Below are positions 1-9,207 of a stretch of 64,000 bases of DNA, in pieces. The notes under the pieces are model-generated. The model did no database searches. It was not told where the DNA came from and was given only the letters and a program-made list of their open reading frames with translations. The position numbers and the translations under genes are program-made. The stretch lies in contig NZ_JAAGPR010000037.1 in NCBI RefSeq assembly GCF_017104965.1, positions 17,656 through 81,655 of the forward strand. The letters are read 5' to 3'. The stretch comes from Paraburkholderia sp. Ac-20340 (GTDB lineage: Bacteria; Pseudomonadota; Gammaproteobacteria; Burkholderiales; Burkholderiaceae). The first letter of the stretch is position 1. Each line of letters begins with the position of its first letter.

Positions 1-768
1 AATGACACGATGCTGTGCGGCAGCATCAACATCACGGAACAGGAAGAGGCTTTCGTTGTGCTGCGCGAGAAACTTGCAGATGCCGAGCGCGAAGCAAGGC
101 AAAAAGACGGCCTGCTCCAGCATTTCGTGCAGACGCTTGCGCCCGACGTCGAACGCCTGGGCGCGTTGATCGCCAATCAAAGTTCGCGAGCGCCAACAAG
201 CTCAATCACCGCTGCAACAAATGCGGTCATGGCATCGCTGCGCACGACTTTGAATCGCTACGCGCTGCTCGCGCGCATCGAGGAGGATAGTTCTGCGCGC
301 ATGCTCGAACGCTGCGCGCCCGCCGCAATCGTGCGCGCCACCATTGAAGAGGCACGCACGCGCCATCCGCAGGCACAGATCGATCTGGATATCGCCGCGC
401 CACGTTCCGCCGCACGCGCGGCGTTCATCGCCAGACCGGCGTTCGACGATCTACTCGGGCTGATGATCGATGCAGCGCTGGGCGCAGCGCCCATCATGCG
501 ACTCGTGAGCATAGCGTTGCAGACATCGGCGCGCTCGCGCGGTCTGCTCGATCTGCAACTCGTCGTGCAAGCTGTGCCGCCCGGCAGCAGGAAGGCGATG
601 CGTACCACGCGCGCTACGACCCGCACACGCGACGACTGGCTCTTGCCCGCGTGCAGAAGAATTGCGGAGAAAATCGACGCATCGCTCGAAAGCGTCGATG
701 ACGGCCCGCGCTGCCGCATGGTGCTGAAAATGCACTTGCAACGCACACAGGACGATATCGGCGGATAA
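1..768 (+). CDS. Partial sensor-kinase-like protein, degenerate
   Basis: The frame is open to the left edge, so the true start lies outside the window; the first internal ATG is at 10. The visible part begins with a charged helix that could be a coiled coil or the end of a PAS/HK linker (EKLADAEREARQ), followed by a helical segment that resembles a dimerisation helix and an alpha/beta C-terminal part with a region like the start of an HATPase domain (RPAFDDLLGLMIDAAL). No H-box histidine followed by E/D and no G1/G2 glycine boxes are visible, so kinase activity is doubtful. It converges with the LysR gene 4 bases away. The family call is an inference from overall texture and could be wrong. 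Confidence 0.4.
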   Translation, partial: NDTMLCGSINITEQEEAFVVLREKLADAEREARQKDGLLQHFVQTLAPDVERLGALIANQSSRAPTSSITAATNAVMASLRTTLNRYALLARIEEDSSARMLERCAPAAIVRATIEEARTRHPQAQIDLDIAAPRSAARAAFIARPAFDDLLGLMIDAALGAAPIMRLVSIALQTSARSRGLLDLQLVVQAVPPGSRKAMRTTRATTRTRDDWLLPACRRIAEKIDASLESVDDGPRCRMVLKMHLQRTQDDIGG

Positions 769-772
769 CGTA

Positions 773-1687
773 TCACTCCATCGATACCGCTTCGGACGCC
801 GGCTTGGCACGCTGCAACAACTCCACGAGCCGCTGCGCGAGCGGCGACACATAACTGCCCGCCCGCGTAATCGCCCCCACTCTGCGGCCCAGTTCCAGTT
901 CGGCGGAATCGACGTTGAGGCGCAAGATGCCGCGCTTCGCATTCGCGGACACATTGCCCGCAATGCAGAGCATGCGCGAGCCGCGCATCAATTCCAGCAG
1001 GGCCGGCACCGCGAAGTCCGTCTCCACACGCAAGGCCGGTTCGGGCAGCCCCTGGCGGCGGAATGCATCGTTGAGCTGTCGTCGCAGCGGCACATTCATG
1101 CCGGGCAGCAACCAGTGCTCGCCCGCCAGATCGCGCAATTTCAGGCGCGTCTTGCGCTGCAACGGATGCGATTCATCGGCCATCACGTACAGGCGGTCGT
1201 CGAATAGCGACACCGTGGCGAACTCGCCACCCACCTCGGGCGGCTCCGGCGCAACCGCCATATCGAGTTCGCCGGCGCTCATCAGCGCGAAAAGATCGCT
1301 GGCGAGGCGGCGGCGCAAACGCAGCCGCGCGGCCGGACGCTCGTTCATCAACTGGCGGCAGGCGCGTAGCACGATCGAATCCGGCACCGTCGGCGAATAG
1401 CCCACGCGCAGAATACCCTGCTCCCCTGTCTGGATCGCGCGCAGTTCCTTGAGTGCATCTTCGTATTCCAGCGCGATGCGGCGCGCGCGCTCGACGAACA
1501 CCGTACCGCCCGGCGTGAGCGCCACACCGTTCGGGCTGCGGTGAAACAGCGCGAGGCCCACTTCGTTCTCGATCCGCTTGATCGCCTTGGTCAGCGCCGG
1601 CTGACTCATGCCCAGCGCCTCTGCTGCCTTGCCGATTCCTCCGCAACGTTGGACCTCCAGTAGATAGTCCAGATCGCGTGTCTCCAT
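773..1687 (-). CDS. LysR family transcriptional regulator
   Basis: The 304-residue product has the LysR layout: an N-terminal winged helix-turn-helix (residues about 1-60, with AAEALGMSQPALTKAIKRIE) and a two-lobe effector-binding domain (about 90-295). Length is normal for the family. It is divergent from the acyl-CoA ligase gene with a 93-base shared promoter region holding a near-perfect inverted repeat at 1699-1718. It is therefore the likely regulator of the downstream ligase/dehydrogenase/transporter/alkylsulfatase genes. The effector is unknown; a substrate or acyl-CoA intermediate of that pathway is a reasonable guess. Confidence 0.9.
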   Translation of the reverse strand: METRDLDYLLEVQRCGGIGKAAEALGMSQPALTKAIKRIENEVGLALFHRSPNGVALTPGGTVFVERARRIALEYEDALKELRAIQTGEQGILRVGYSPTVPDSIVLRACRQLMNERPAARLRLRRRLASDLFALMSAGELDMAVAPEPPEVGGEFATVSLFDDRLYVMADESHPLQRKTRLKLRDLAGEHWLLPGMNVPLRRQLNDAFRRQGLPEPALRVETDFAVPALLELMRGSRMLCIAGNVSANAKRGILRLNVDSAELELGRRVGAITRAGSYVSPLAQRLVELLQRAKPASEAVSME

Positions 1688-1698
1688 GGCATTCCCTT

Positions 1699-1718
1699 TG
1701 GTTATGGGTTTATAGCCA
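1699..1718. promoter_or_regulatory. Candidate LysR operator
   Basis: TGGTTAT-N6-ATAGCCA is an inverted repeat with one mismatch, in the middle of the divergent LysR/ligase intergenic region. It contains a T-N11-A core as expected for a LysR box. Binding is inferred from position and symmetry only. Confidence 0.5.
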
Positions 1719-1780
1719 CCACTTCATTGCGGTGATGACCGACATATTACACACTGGGCCGACATTCATTGGAGACCTGA

Positions 1781-3331
1781 ATGAGCTTTCCGTATTTTCT
1801 GCGGCGCGCGGCCGCCTATTGGGGCGACGTGCCCGCCGTGATCCATCGCGATCGTCCGCTCAGCTACCGTCAACTCGAAGCGCGCTCGAACCAGCTTGCA
1901 CACGCACTGCTGGCTCTCGGGTTGCAGCGCGGCGACCGCGTGGCCGTGCAATCGCGCAACTGCACCGAACTCGTCGAAATCGAATCTGCGCTCTATAAGG
2001 CGGGGCTCGTCAAGGCCGCACTCAATCCGCGTTTCACTTCGGCGGAAGCCACCGACGTCGCTGGCAACTGCACGCCGCGCCTACTGATCGCAGGACGTGG
2101 CTACGCCGGTTATACGCGCGAAACACCGGGTTTTGAGAGCGTGGAGGCGTTTATCGCCATCGGCGGCGCCGAGGGTTATCTCGACTATGAATCGTTGCTC
2201 GCGCAATCTTCTTCACAACCGCTCGATATCATCAGCGCCGCGGACGACCTCGCCGTGCTGCACTTTTCATCGGGATCGACGGGAAAGATCAAGGCCGCGA
2301 TGCAGAGCTATGGCAACCGTATGGCTTCGCTGCGCAAGCTGCTGATGGGCATGGATACCCAGCCGCGCCCCGGCGACCGCCTCGCGCTGGTTGGGCCGAT
2401 CACACACGCCTCCGGCATGCTCATGCAGCCCTTCCTCTACGGCGGTGCGACGCTCGTGCTGTTCGACAAATTCGAGCCCGAGGCCTTTCTCGCCGATCTC
2501 GAACGTTTGAAGGTCACGCATGTGTTCATGGTGCCGACCATGATCAACATGCTGCTCAACGAACCGGCACTCGCCCGTACCGACCTGCGCGCACTGAAAT
2601 CGCTCTCTTACGGCGCAGCGCCGATGGCGCCCGCGCGCATCGAAGAAGCGTGGGCGCGCTTCGGTCCGATTCTTTCGCAAGGCTATGGCGCAAGCGAATC
2701 GACATCGGGCGTCACGCGCCTTTCGATGGCCGACCACGCGCACGCAATCGCCGCGCGCCCCGAACGTCTCGCGTCATGCGGGCGACCGATGGGCGAGACC
2801 GAAGTCCGCGTGATTGGCGAAGACGGCCAGCCGCTCGCTGCCGGCGAAGTGGGCGAAATCGCCATCCGCGGCGACGATGTCTTCAAGGGCTACTGGAACG
2901 CACCGGAACTCAGCGCCGAAGTCCTCGTGAACGGCTGGCTGCTGACCGGCGATCTCGCGCGCACCGACGAAGAAGGCTATCTCTATCTGGTCGATCGCAA
3001 GAAGGACATGATCATTTCGGGCGGCTTCAACGTCTATCCGACCGAAGTGGAAGCCGTGCTGTACCAGCATCCCGATGTGCTCGAAGCCTGCGTATTCAGC
3101 GTGCCGGACGAGCGCTGGGGCGAAGGCGTGAAGGCCGCGATCGTGCTCAAGCCGCAACGCGCTACGAGCGCCGACGATCTGGTCGCCCATTGCCGCACGC
3201 TGCTGGCCGACTACAAGTTGCCGCGCTCGATCAGCTTCGTAGGCGAGTTACCGCGCAACGCAAGCGGCAAAATCGCCCGCAAGATCGTGCGCGAACAATA
3301 CTGGGCCGGTTCCGATCGCCGCGTGAATTAA
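1781..3331 (+). CDS. AMP-forming acyl-CoA synthetase
   Basis: This 516-residue adenylate-forming enzyme would activate a carboxylic acid to acyl-AMP and then acyl-CoA in the cytoplasm. Visible motifs are the P-loop-like A3 motif (LHFSSGSTGKIKAA), the A5 motif (YGASEST), the A7 motif (TGDLARTDEEGYLYLVDRKKDMIISGG) read in pieces, and the C-terminal catalytic lysine in NASGKIARK. A GGAGA ribosome site precedes the ATG. It is the first gene of a series with an acyl-CoA dehydrogenase, an MFS transporter and an alkylsulfatase. That context suggests a fatty acid derived from an alkyl sulfate, but the chain length cannot be read from the sequence. Confidence 0.9.
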   Translation: MSFPYFLRRAAAYWGDVPAVIHRDRPLSYRQLEARSNQLAHALLALGLQRGDRVAVQSRNCTELVEIESALYKAGLVKAALNPRFTSAEATDVAGNCTPRLLIAGRGYAGYTRETPGFESVEAFIAIGGAEGYLDYESLLAQSSSQPLDIISAADDLAVLHFSSGSTGKIKAAMQSYGNRMASLRKLLMGMDTQPRPGDRLALVGPITHASGMLMQPFLYGGATLVLFDKFEPEAFLADLERLKVTHVFMVPTMINMLLNEPALARTDLRALKSLSYGAAPMAPARIEEAWARFGPILSQGYGASESTSGVTRLSMADHAHAIAARPERLASCGRPMGETEVRVIGEDGQPLAAGEVGEIAIRGDDVFKGYWNAPELSAEVLVNGWLLTGDLARTDEEGYLYLVDRKKDMIISGGFNVYPTEVEAVLYQHPDVLEACVFSVPDERWGEGVKAAIVLKPQRATSADDLVAHCRTLLADYKLPRSISFVGELPRNASGKIARKIVREQYWAGSDRRVN

Positions 3332-3353
3332 CTATTATTACGGATACCGAATC

Positions 3354-4529
3354 ATGTTCCACTACGTAACCGATCCCGTTTTCGACGCCACACGCGAAAA
3401 CATCCGCCGCTTCGTTGCCGAAGAACTCGCACCGATGGAGCGTGAACTCGGCCTCGATTCCGAAAGCGTCTGGCCGCGCGAGGTGCTGCGGCGCGTCTGG
3501 AAGCGCTCGGCGGAACTGGGCTTCTATTCCGCCTGCCTGCCCGCGCAACTGGGCGGCAAGGGATTTTCGGTGCTTCAGCAATGCGCGCTCAAAGCCGACC
3601 TTGCCGCAAGCGGATGTTCACTCGCCATCCACGTATTGGGCGATCTGGGCGGTCCGCCGCGCGTGGGCAATATGCTCAAGTACGCGACGCCCGATCAGTT
3701 GCAGCGCTATTTTATGCCGGTGATTCGCGGCGAACGATCGACCTGTTTCGCGCTGACCGAACCGCACTCGGGTTCGGACGCGCAAAGCATCAGCACCACG
3801 GCCACCGAAGATGGCGACGATCTGATCATCAGCGGTCACAAGCATTACATCAGCGGCGCGCCGTTCGCGGACTTCGCCATCGTCATGTGCGTGACCGACG
3901 CCACAGCCACGCCGCCTGCGATCAGCGCGGTACTGGTCGATCTCGATCTGCCTGGCGTCACGGTCGAGCAGGAATACGTGCCAATGTCGGGCCAGCATAT
4001 CGACGCGGACATCCGCTTCGACAAAGTGCGCGTGCCGCGCGCGAATCTGTTCGGCGGCGCGGGCAATGGCTTCAAACTGGGCATGTCGCGCATCAACGTG
4101 AACCGCCTGCTGCACTGCCCGACGATGCTAGGCCTCGCAAATTCGGTGTACGAAGCGTCGCTCGATTACGCGCGCAGCCGCCGTCAGTTCGGCGGACCCA
4201 TTGCGCGTTTTCAGGCGATCCAGCACATGCTCGCCGATATGGCTGCTACGTTGTGGGCCTGCGAAAGCATGATCGCGCAGACCGCCGCGCTCGCTGACGC
4301 AGGCGGCGATCTGCGCATGAAAGCCGCAGCATGCAAGGTCTTCGTTTCGGAGCGCTGTTTCGAAGTGGCCGATAAAGCCGTGCAGATTCACGGCAACGTG
4401 GGCGTGACGCGCCATCATCCGGTGGAACAGGCCTTCCGCAAACTGCGCATGTTCCGCATTTTCACGGGCACCAGTGAGATTCAGCGCAACACCATCGCGC
4501 GCGCCATTCTCGAACCTTCCGGCGCATAG
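3354..4529 (+). CDS. Acyl-CoA dehydrogenase
   Basis: The 391-residue product has the three acyl-CoA dehydrogenase domains: N-terminal helical (1-115), middle beta (CFALTEPHSGSDAQS, the FAD/substrate signature) and C-terminal helical (about 230-391). It would oxidise an acyl-CoA to the enoyl-CoA and pass electrons to ETF. It starts 22 bases after the acyl-CoA ligase stop, so the two are very likely cotranscribed. The C-terminal stretch reads FRIFTGTSEIQ, where MCAD-type enzymes carry the catalytic glutamate in YEGT; the base must lie elsewhere, as in isovaleryl-CoA-type enzymes, or the enzyme is atypical. Substrate is unknown. Confidence 0.92.
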   Translation: MFHYVTDPVFDATRENIRRFVAEELAPMERELGLDSESVWPREVLRRVWKRSAELGFYSACLPAQLGGKGFSVLQQCALKADLAASGCSLAIHVLGDLGGPPRVGNMLKYATPDQLQRYFMPVIRGERSTCFALTEPHSGSDAQSISTTATEDGDDLIISGHKHYISGAPFADFAIVMCVTDATATPPAISAVLVDLDLPGVTVEQEYVPMSGQHIDADIRFDKVRVPRANLFGGAGNGFKLGMSRINVNRLLHCPTMLGLANSVYEASLDYARSRRQFGGPIARFQAIQHMLADMAATLWACESMIAQTAALADAGGDLRMKAAACKVFVSERCFEVADKAVQIHGNVGVTRHHPVEQAFRKLRMFRIFTGTSEIQRNTIARAILEPSGA

Positions 4530-4591
4530 ACGCACAACTCGCCCACTCAAAAATCACGCGCAATAGACGCACAAAAAGACTGGAGACAAGG

Positions 4592-5899
4592 ATGTCCGCA
4601 AACGGCAGCGACTACCGGCCCGCGCGCGCGTGGTCGATCGCCATCATGCTCGCATTGATGATGATGGTGAATTTCCTCGACAAAATCGTATTCGGCATGG
4701 TTTCCGTGCCGATGATGCACGACCTCGGCCTGACACCGACGCAGTTCGGCCTGATCGGCGGCAGCCTCAACTGGCTGTTTGCGATCTCGGCCGTAGTGGG
4801 CGGCGTGCTTTCGGATCGCATCGCCACGCGCGTGATTCTGCTGCTGATGGCGCTGTCGTGGTCGCTGCTGCAATTACCGATGCTGTTCGCCAGTTCGATG
4901 ACGGTGATCCTGCTGCTGCGTGTGCTGCTGGGCGCGGGCGAAGGCCCCGCCTCGCCGGTCTCGTTGCACGCGCTCTACAAATGGTTTCCCGACGAAAAAC
5001 GCGGCCTGCCCGCCGCCGTGCTCTATCAGGGCAGCGCGCTTGGGCTTTTTATCGCCGGTCTTGTGATTCCTCTGATCACTGCTCGATGGGGCTGGCGCGC
5101 GAACTTTGCGGTGCTCGCCGTGCTCGGCTTTGTGTGGTGCGTATGCTGGCTGGCGTTCGGCAGCGAAGGACCGCTCGATCCCTTGCGACGCCCTTCGATC
5201 GAACAACAGGCGCAACGCGTGCGCTGGCGCGTGCTGTTGACGGACCGCACTATCGTCGGCAACTTCTGCGGCCATTTTGCGGCGAACTGGGTGCTCGCCA
5301 CTTCGCTCACGTGGATGCCGCATTATCTGCAGGCAGGGCTCGGTTATAGCGCCAGCACGTCGGGCCGTCTGTTCGCGCTGTTCGTGGCGATCACCACGCC
5401 GATGGGCCTCGGCCTCGCGTGGCTGTCGCAACAGATGCTCTGTGCGGGCATGCCTTCACGCCGCGCGCGTGGCCTTTTTATCGCCGTTGCACTGGGCATC
5501 GCGGGCCTGCTGCGTATGGCGGTGTTCGTGCCTGCCCTTGGCTCCTTCGAGAAAGTCCTGCTGCTCACGCTGAGCAGCGGCCTCACGCTGGCGATGTATT
5601 CGGTCGGCCCCGCGATGCTCAGCGAAGTCGCGCCCGCAGGCCAACGTGGCGCGATTCTCGCCTTGAGCAACGCGATTGGGTCGCTCGCGGGCCTGAGCGC
5701 CCCGCTGCTGACCGGCGTGCTGATCCAGCGCGCGTACGGCAATACCGCTATCGGCTTCGAGCAATCGTGTGTGCTGTGCGGCTTCGTGCTGATCGCTTGC
5801 GCTGGATTGTGCGCGCGCTGGCTCGATCCGAAACGTTCGCGCGCCGCCTTGCAATCGATGCGCGCGCCGGAACTCGCCGCTTCGCACACCACGCACTAA
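4592..5899 (+). CDS. MFS transporter
   Basis: A 435-residue, 12-helix major facilitator protein of the inner membrane. The first helix carries NFLDKIVFGMVSVPMM, the loop 2-3 signature appears as GGVLSDRIATR, and helix 4 has LRVLLGAGEGPASP, typical of anion/organic-acid symporters. It lies 62 bases after the dehydrogenase and 27 bases before the alkylsulfatase. It is the likely importer of the sulfate ester or acid used by this operon; because the sulfatase has no signal peptide, an uptake step would be needed. The substrate is inferred from context. Confidence 0.9.
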   Translation: MSANGSDYRPARAWSIAIMLALMMMVNFLDKIVFGMVSVPMMHDLGLTPTQFGLIGGSLNWLFAISAVVGGVLSDRIATRVILLLMALSWSLLQLPMLFASSMTVILLLRVLLGAGEGPASPVSLHALYKWFPDEKRGLPAAVLYQGSALGLFIAGLVIPLITARWGWRANFAVLAVLGFVWCVCWLAFGSEGPLDPLRRPSIEQQAQRVRWRVLLTDRTIVGNFCGHFAANWVLATSLTWMPHYLQAGLGYSASTSGRLFALFVAITTPMGLGLAWLSQQMLCAGMPSRRARGLFIAVALGIAGLLRMAVFVPALGSFEKVLLLTLSSGLTLAMYSVGPAMLSEVAPAGQRGAILALSNAIGSLAGLSAPLLTGVLIQRAYGNTAIGFEQSCVLCGFVLIACAGLCARWLDPKRSRAALQSMRAPELAASHTTH

Positions 5900-5926
5900 A
5901 CCTCTTTTCCTGGCATCGACCGTTCC

Positions 5927-7834
5927 ATGCACGACATCCTTCCTTTTCAGCGCGCCACGCAGGCGACTATCGACGCTCAACGCGCCGCGCAACTGAATTT
6001 GCCCATCGACGATCCGCTCGATATCGAAGAAGCGCAACGCGGTTTTATAGGCACGATTCCCGAGGCGGAAATTCGCGATGCCTATGGTCGTCTCGTCTGG
6101 AGCATGGCCGATTACGCTTTCCTCGAGGACGAAACCGCACCGCCAACTGCGCATCCAGCGCTCTGGCGCCAGGCGCGCCTCAATCGCCTGCACGGGCTCT
6201 TTGCCGTCACGGAGCGCATCTATCAGGTGCGTGGCTTCGACCTGTCGAACATGACGCTGATCGAAGGCGATCACGGGCTGATCGTCATCGATCCGCTCAC
6301 CTGCCGCGAAACCGCCCATGCTGCGCTCGAACTCTATTACGCGCACCGTCCCCGTCGACCGGTGGTCGCCGTGCTCTACAGTCATAGCCACACGGATCAC
6401 TTCGGCGGCGTAAAAGGCGTGATCGACGAAGCGCGTGTACGCGCAGGCGAATGCGCGATCATCGCGCCGGAAGGCTTCATGGAAGAAGCCGTGTCCGAGA
6501 ACGTGCTGGCCGGCACCGCGATGGAGCGGCGTTCGCAATTCCAGTTCGGACAGACGCTCGCGCGCAGCGCGTGCTGCCAGATCGACGCGGGGCTGGGCAA
6601 GACCATGCCGAGCGGCACCGTTACGCTGATCGAACCCACACAATTGATTCGTGAGGAAACCGAAACACACTGTATCGACGGCGTAGAGATTGTCTTTCAG
6701 TTGACGCCAGACAGCGAAGCGCCAGCCGAAATGCACTTTTTCTTTCCGCAATTGCGTGCCCTGAATGTCGCCGAAAACGGCACGCGCACGCTGCACAATC
6801 TTTGCCCGTTGCGCGGCGCGCAAGTGCGCAACGCCAAACTGTGGTCGCACTATCTGAATCAGGCCATCGAGCGCTACGCCGGCGCAGCCGATGTGGTGTT
6901 CGCGCAGCACCATTGGCCGACGTGGGGCACACAGCGCCTGACGACCTTTCTCGAACAACAGCGCGATCTCTACAAATATCTGCACGACCAGACTTTGCGT
7001 CTGATGAATCGCGGCTGGACCGCGGCCGAGATTGCCGAAACGCTCACCCTGCCCGACGCGCTGGCCGCTCAATGGCATACGCGCGGCTATTACGGCACGG
7101 TCTCGCATAACGTCAAGGCAATCTATCAACGCTATCTGAGCTGGTACGACGGCAATCCGGCACATCTGCATGCCTTGCCCGATAACCTTTCCGCGCCACG
7201 CTACGTCGACTATATGGGCGGCGCAGAGGCCATACTCGAGCGGGCGCATCGCGACTTCGCGCGCGGCGAGTATCGCTGGGTCGCCGAAGTCATGAACCGG
7301 CTCGTGTTCGCTCAACCGGATTTGCGCGCCGCGCGCGAACTGGGTGCGGCGGCACTCGAACAAATGGGCTTTCAGGCCGAATCGGCGACATGGCGCAACG
7401 CCTATTTGCTAGGCGCACGCGAGCTGCGCGAAGGGATCGGAGCGCAGGCAGGACACGTCATGCGCAGTCAGGACCTCGTGCGCTCGCTCAGCGATGGCGC
7501 GTTCTTCGACTATCTCGCCGTGATGGTAGACGGCGGCAAGGCGCAGGCGCTCGATATCCGCATGAGCTGGCATTTCACCGATCGCGGCGCGCAATACGCG
7601 CTCTATCTGAAGCACGGCGCGCTGAGCTGGTCGACAACGCCGCATCGCAACGGCCACGATCTGGGCGTCGCGATGACGCGAGGCGCGCTCGATCGCATCC
7701 TGCTCGGCGAAACCCAGTTTGGTGCGGCCGTGGCCGAAGGCCAGATCGTGCTCGAAGGCGCGAAGGCTTTATTCGGCGCGTTTCTCAAGACGCTGGAAAA
7801 GCCGGATGGCCGGTTCAACGTGGTCGAACCGTAA
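5927..7834 (+). CDS. Alkyl sulfatase, metallo-beta-lactamase fold
   Basis: At 635 residues this matches the SdsA1/YjcS/BDS1 alkylsulfatase family. It hydrolyses primary or secondary alkyl sulfates such as dodecyl sulfate to alcohol and sulfate with a binuclear zinc centre. The metal motif is HSHTDH at residues 153-158, followed by the family motif APEGFMEE near 180. A helical dimerisation domain follows (about 390-510), and the last 120 residues look like the SCP2-type substrate-binding domain that holds the alkyl chain. Unlike secreted SdsA1 there is no signal peptide, so the enzyme is probably cytoplasmic. It is the last tightly spaced gene of the ligase/dehydrogenase/MFS series. Confidence 0.93.
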   Translation: MHDILPFQRATQATIDAQRAAQLNLPIDDPLDIEEAQRGFIGTIPEAEIRDAYGRLVWSMADYAFLEDETAPPTAHPALWRQARLNRLHGLFAVTERIYQVRGFDLSNMTLIEGDHGLIVIDPLTCRETAHAALELYYAHRPRRPVVAVLYSHSHTDHFGGVKGVIDEARVRAGECAIIAPEGFMEEAVSENVLAGTAMERRSQFQFGQTLARSACCQIDAGLGKTMPSGTVTLIEPTQLIREETETHCIDGVEIVFQLTPDSEAPAEMHFFFPQLRALNVAENGTRTLHNLCPLRGAQVRNAKLWSHYLNQAIERYAGAADVVFAQHHWPTWGTQRLTTFLEQQRDLYKYLHDQTLRLMNRGWTAAEIAETLTLPDALAAQWHTRGYYGTVSHNVKAIYQRYLSWYDGNPAHLHALPDNLSAPRYVDYMGGAEAILERAHRDFARGEYRWVAEVMNRLVFAQPDLRAARELGAAALEQMGFQAESATWRNAYLLGARELREGIGAQAGHVMRSQDLVRSLSDGAFFDYLAVMVDGGKAQALDIRMSWHFTDRGAQYALYLKHGALSWSTTPHRNGHDLGVAMTRGALDRILLGETQFGAAVAEGQIVLEGAKALFGAFLKTLEKPDGRFNVVEP

Positions 7835-7988
7835 CGGCGCGCAGCCATTGGGGTCGTTGCGGACATGCTCGCGAGGAATGTCTATATGCCAGTCGCTTGA
7901 TTGCGCGCCCAGAAGCGCTCCGACACACTGAATATCGGTGACACGTCATTAGTCATCCATATCAATTAAAAATGAAGTACGGAGACAT

Positions 7989-9050
7989 ATGAAAAAGCTT
8001 CTACTCGTCGCGGTGGCTGGCGCGATCCTTCCTGGCATGGCCTGTGCGCAATCGAGCGTCACGCTCTATGGGTATCTGGGCGGCGGCGTGCGCTGGACCA
8101 ACGGTCTAAAAGGCGGCAGTTCGGTCGCGTTCAATAACAATATTCTTGCGGGCAATCGTTTTGGCATTTCCGGCGAGGAAGATCTGGGCGGTGGCATCAA
8201 GGCAATCTTCAAGCTCGAAAACGCCTTCAATAGCGGCACCGGCGCGCTGAAGAATACCGGCGTGCTGTTTTCGCAGGCGGCCTATGTTGGCTTCAATGGC
8301 GAATATGGGCGGCTCACGTTCGGGCGTCAGGTCAGTTCGAACGAGTATTTTTCCATTCTGATCGATCCGCTCAATGGGCAGGGGCAAACGCTGGCCGTCG
8401 CGCCCAATGCACTCTATTACTTTAACTATTTCACCTACGATACGCGCTTCAATAACACCATCAGTTATCTCGGGCGCGTGGGCGGTCTGCGCTATGGCGC
8501 GAGTTATTCGCCCGGTGGCGTGGCCGGCAATACGCGCGCGGGCACCAATGTCTCCTTCATGACCTTGTATCAATGGAGCGGCGGGCTCGCGGGCTTTGGC
8601 TATCAGAAGCAATGGAATGCCGCGGCTACGCAGTGGGCCGAAACCTTCCAGGGCGGCGGCTCGCTTGTGTTCGGCTCGGCGCGCGTCTTTCTCAGCTACG
8701 CGGATCTCAATGTGAGCGCCAGCACGGCCGGCGCGCCCAATCGCCACGACCAGATGCCGGGCGTGGGCATCGTGTATCTGCCTACGCCCGCCATTCAATT
8801 GACCGCCGCGCTCTACTACGACCGCGCGACCCATCTGGCAAACGCGAAACAGGGCGACGGGCACAAACTAACGACTTATGCCGTCGCCGAGTACTACCTC
8901 TCCAAGCGCACCGAAATCTACGCAGAGGCCGATTTCAACGGCCTATCCGGCGCTTATCGCTCCGATGCCTTGAATATCGCCGCGCTCGGCATTCGTTCCG
9001 GCACTTACTCGACGACTGGGTTTTCGATCGGTTTCATGTCGCGTTTTTAA
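7989..9050 (+). CDS. Gram-negative outer-membrane porin
   Basis: The 353-residue product has a signal peptide (MKKLLLVAVAGAILPGMACA, cleaved before QSSVTLYG). The mature protein begins with the betaproteobacterial porin start SSVTLYGYLGGGVRW and ends in an aromatic residue (GFSIGFMSRF), the BAM insertion signal. The segment GRLTFGRQ is a standard OmpC-type porin motif. It is probably a trimeric 16-strand general porin. It sits 154 bases after the alkylsulfatase with its own ribosome site (GGAGA), so it may provide outer-membrane entry for the same substrates, though porins of this type are common and the link is only positional. Confidence 0.93.
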   Translation: MKKLLLVAVAGAILPGMACAQSSVTLYGYLGGGVRWTNGLKGGSSVAFNNNILAGNRFGISGEEDLGGGIKAIFKLENAFNSGTGALKNTGVLFSQAAYVGFNGEYGRLTFGRQVSSNEYFSILIDPLNGQGQTLAVAPNALYYFNYFTYDTRFNNTISYLGRVGGLRYGASYSPGGVAGNTRAGTNVSFMTLYQWSGGLAGFGYQKQWNAAATQWAETFQGGGSLVFGSARVFLSYADLNVSASTAGAPNRHDQMPGVGIVYLPTPAIQLTAALYYDRATHLANAKQGDGHKLTTYAVAEYYLSKRTEIYAEADFNGLSGAYRSDALNIAALGIRSGTYSTTGFSIGFMSRF

Positions 9051-9207
9051 GGGCAAACGGGGCGCGGCGCACGACCGGCTACAGACTTTACACGTTGTTA
9101 CCCGCGCGTAGCGGACGGCCGCAGCGGCATTCCTTATACTCCGCCGCATCCGCTACCGACAAGCGACCCGTCGCGCCAATCACGCGCGCAGCGCCGCTCA
9201 AAACACC

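Noticed and set aside
5456..7363. 635-residue minus-strand ORF opposite the alkylsulfatase
   Set aside because: It is antisense to two well-supported genes, its composition (His/Arg/Ala-rich) is that of a shadow frame, and no motif is recognisable.
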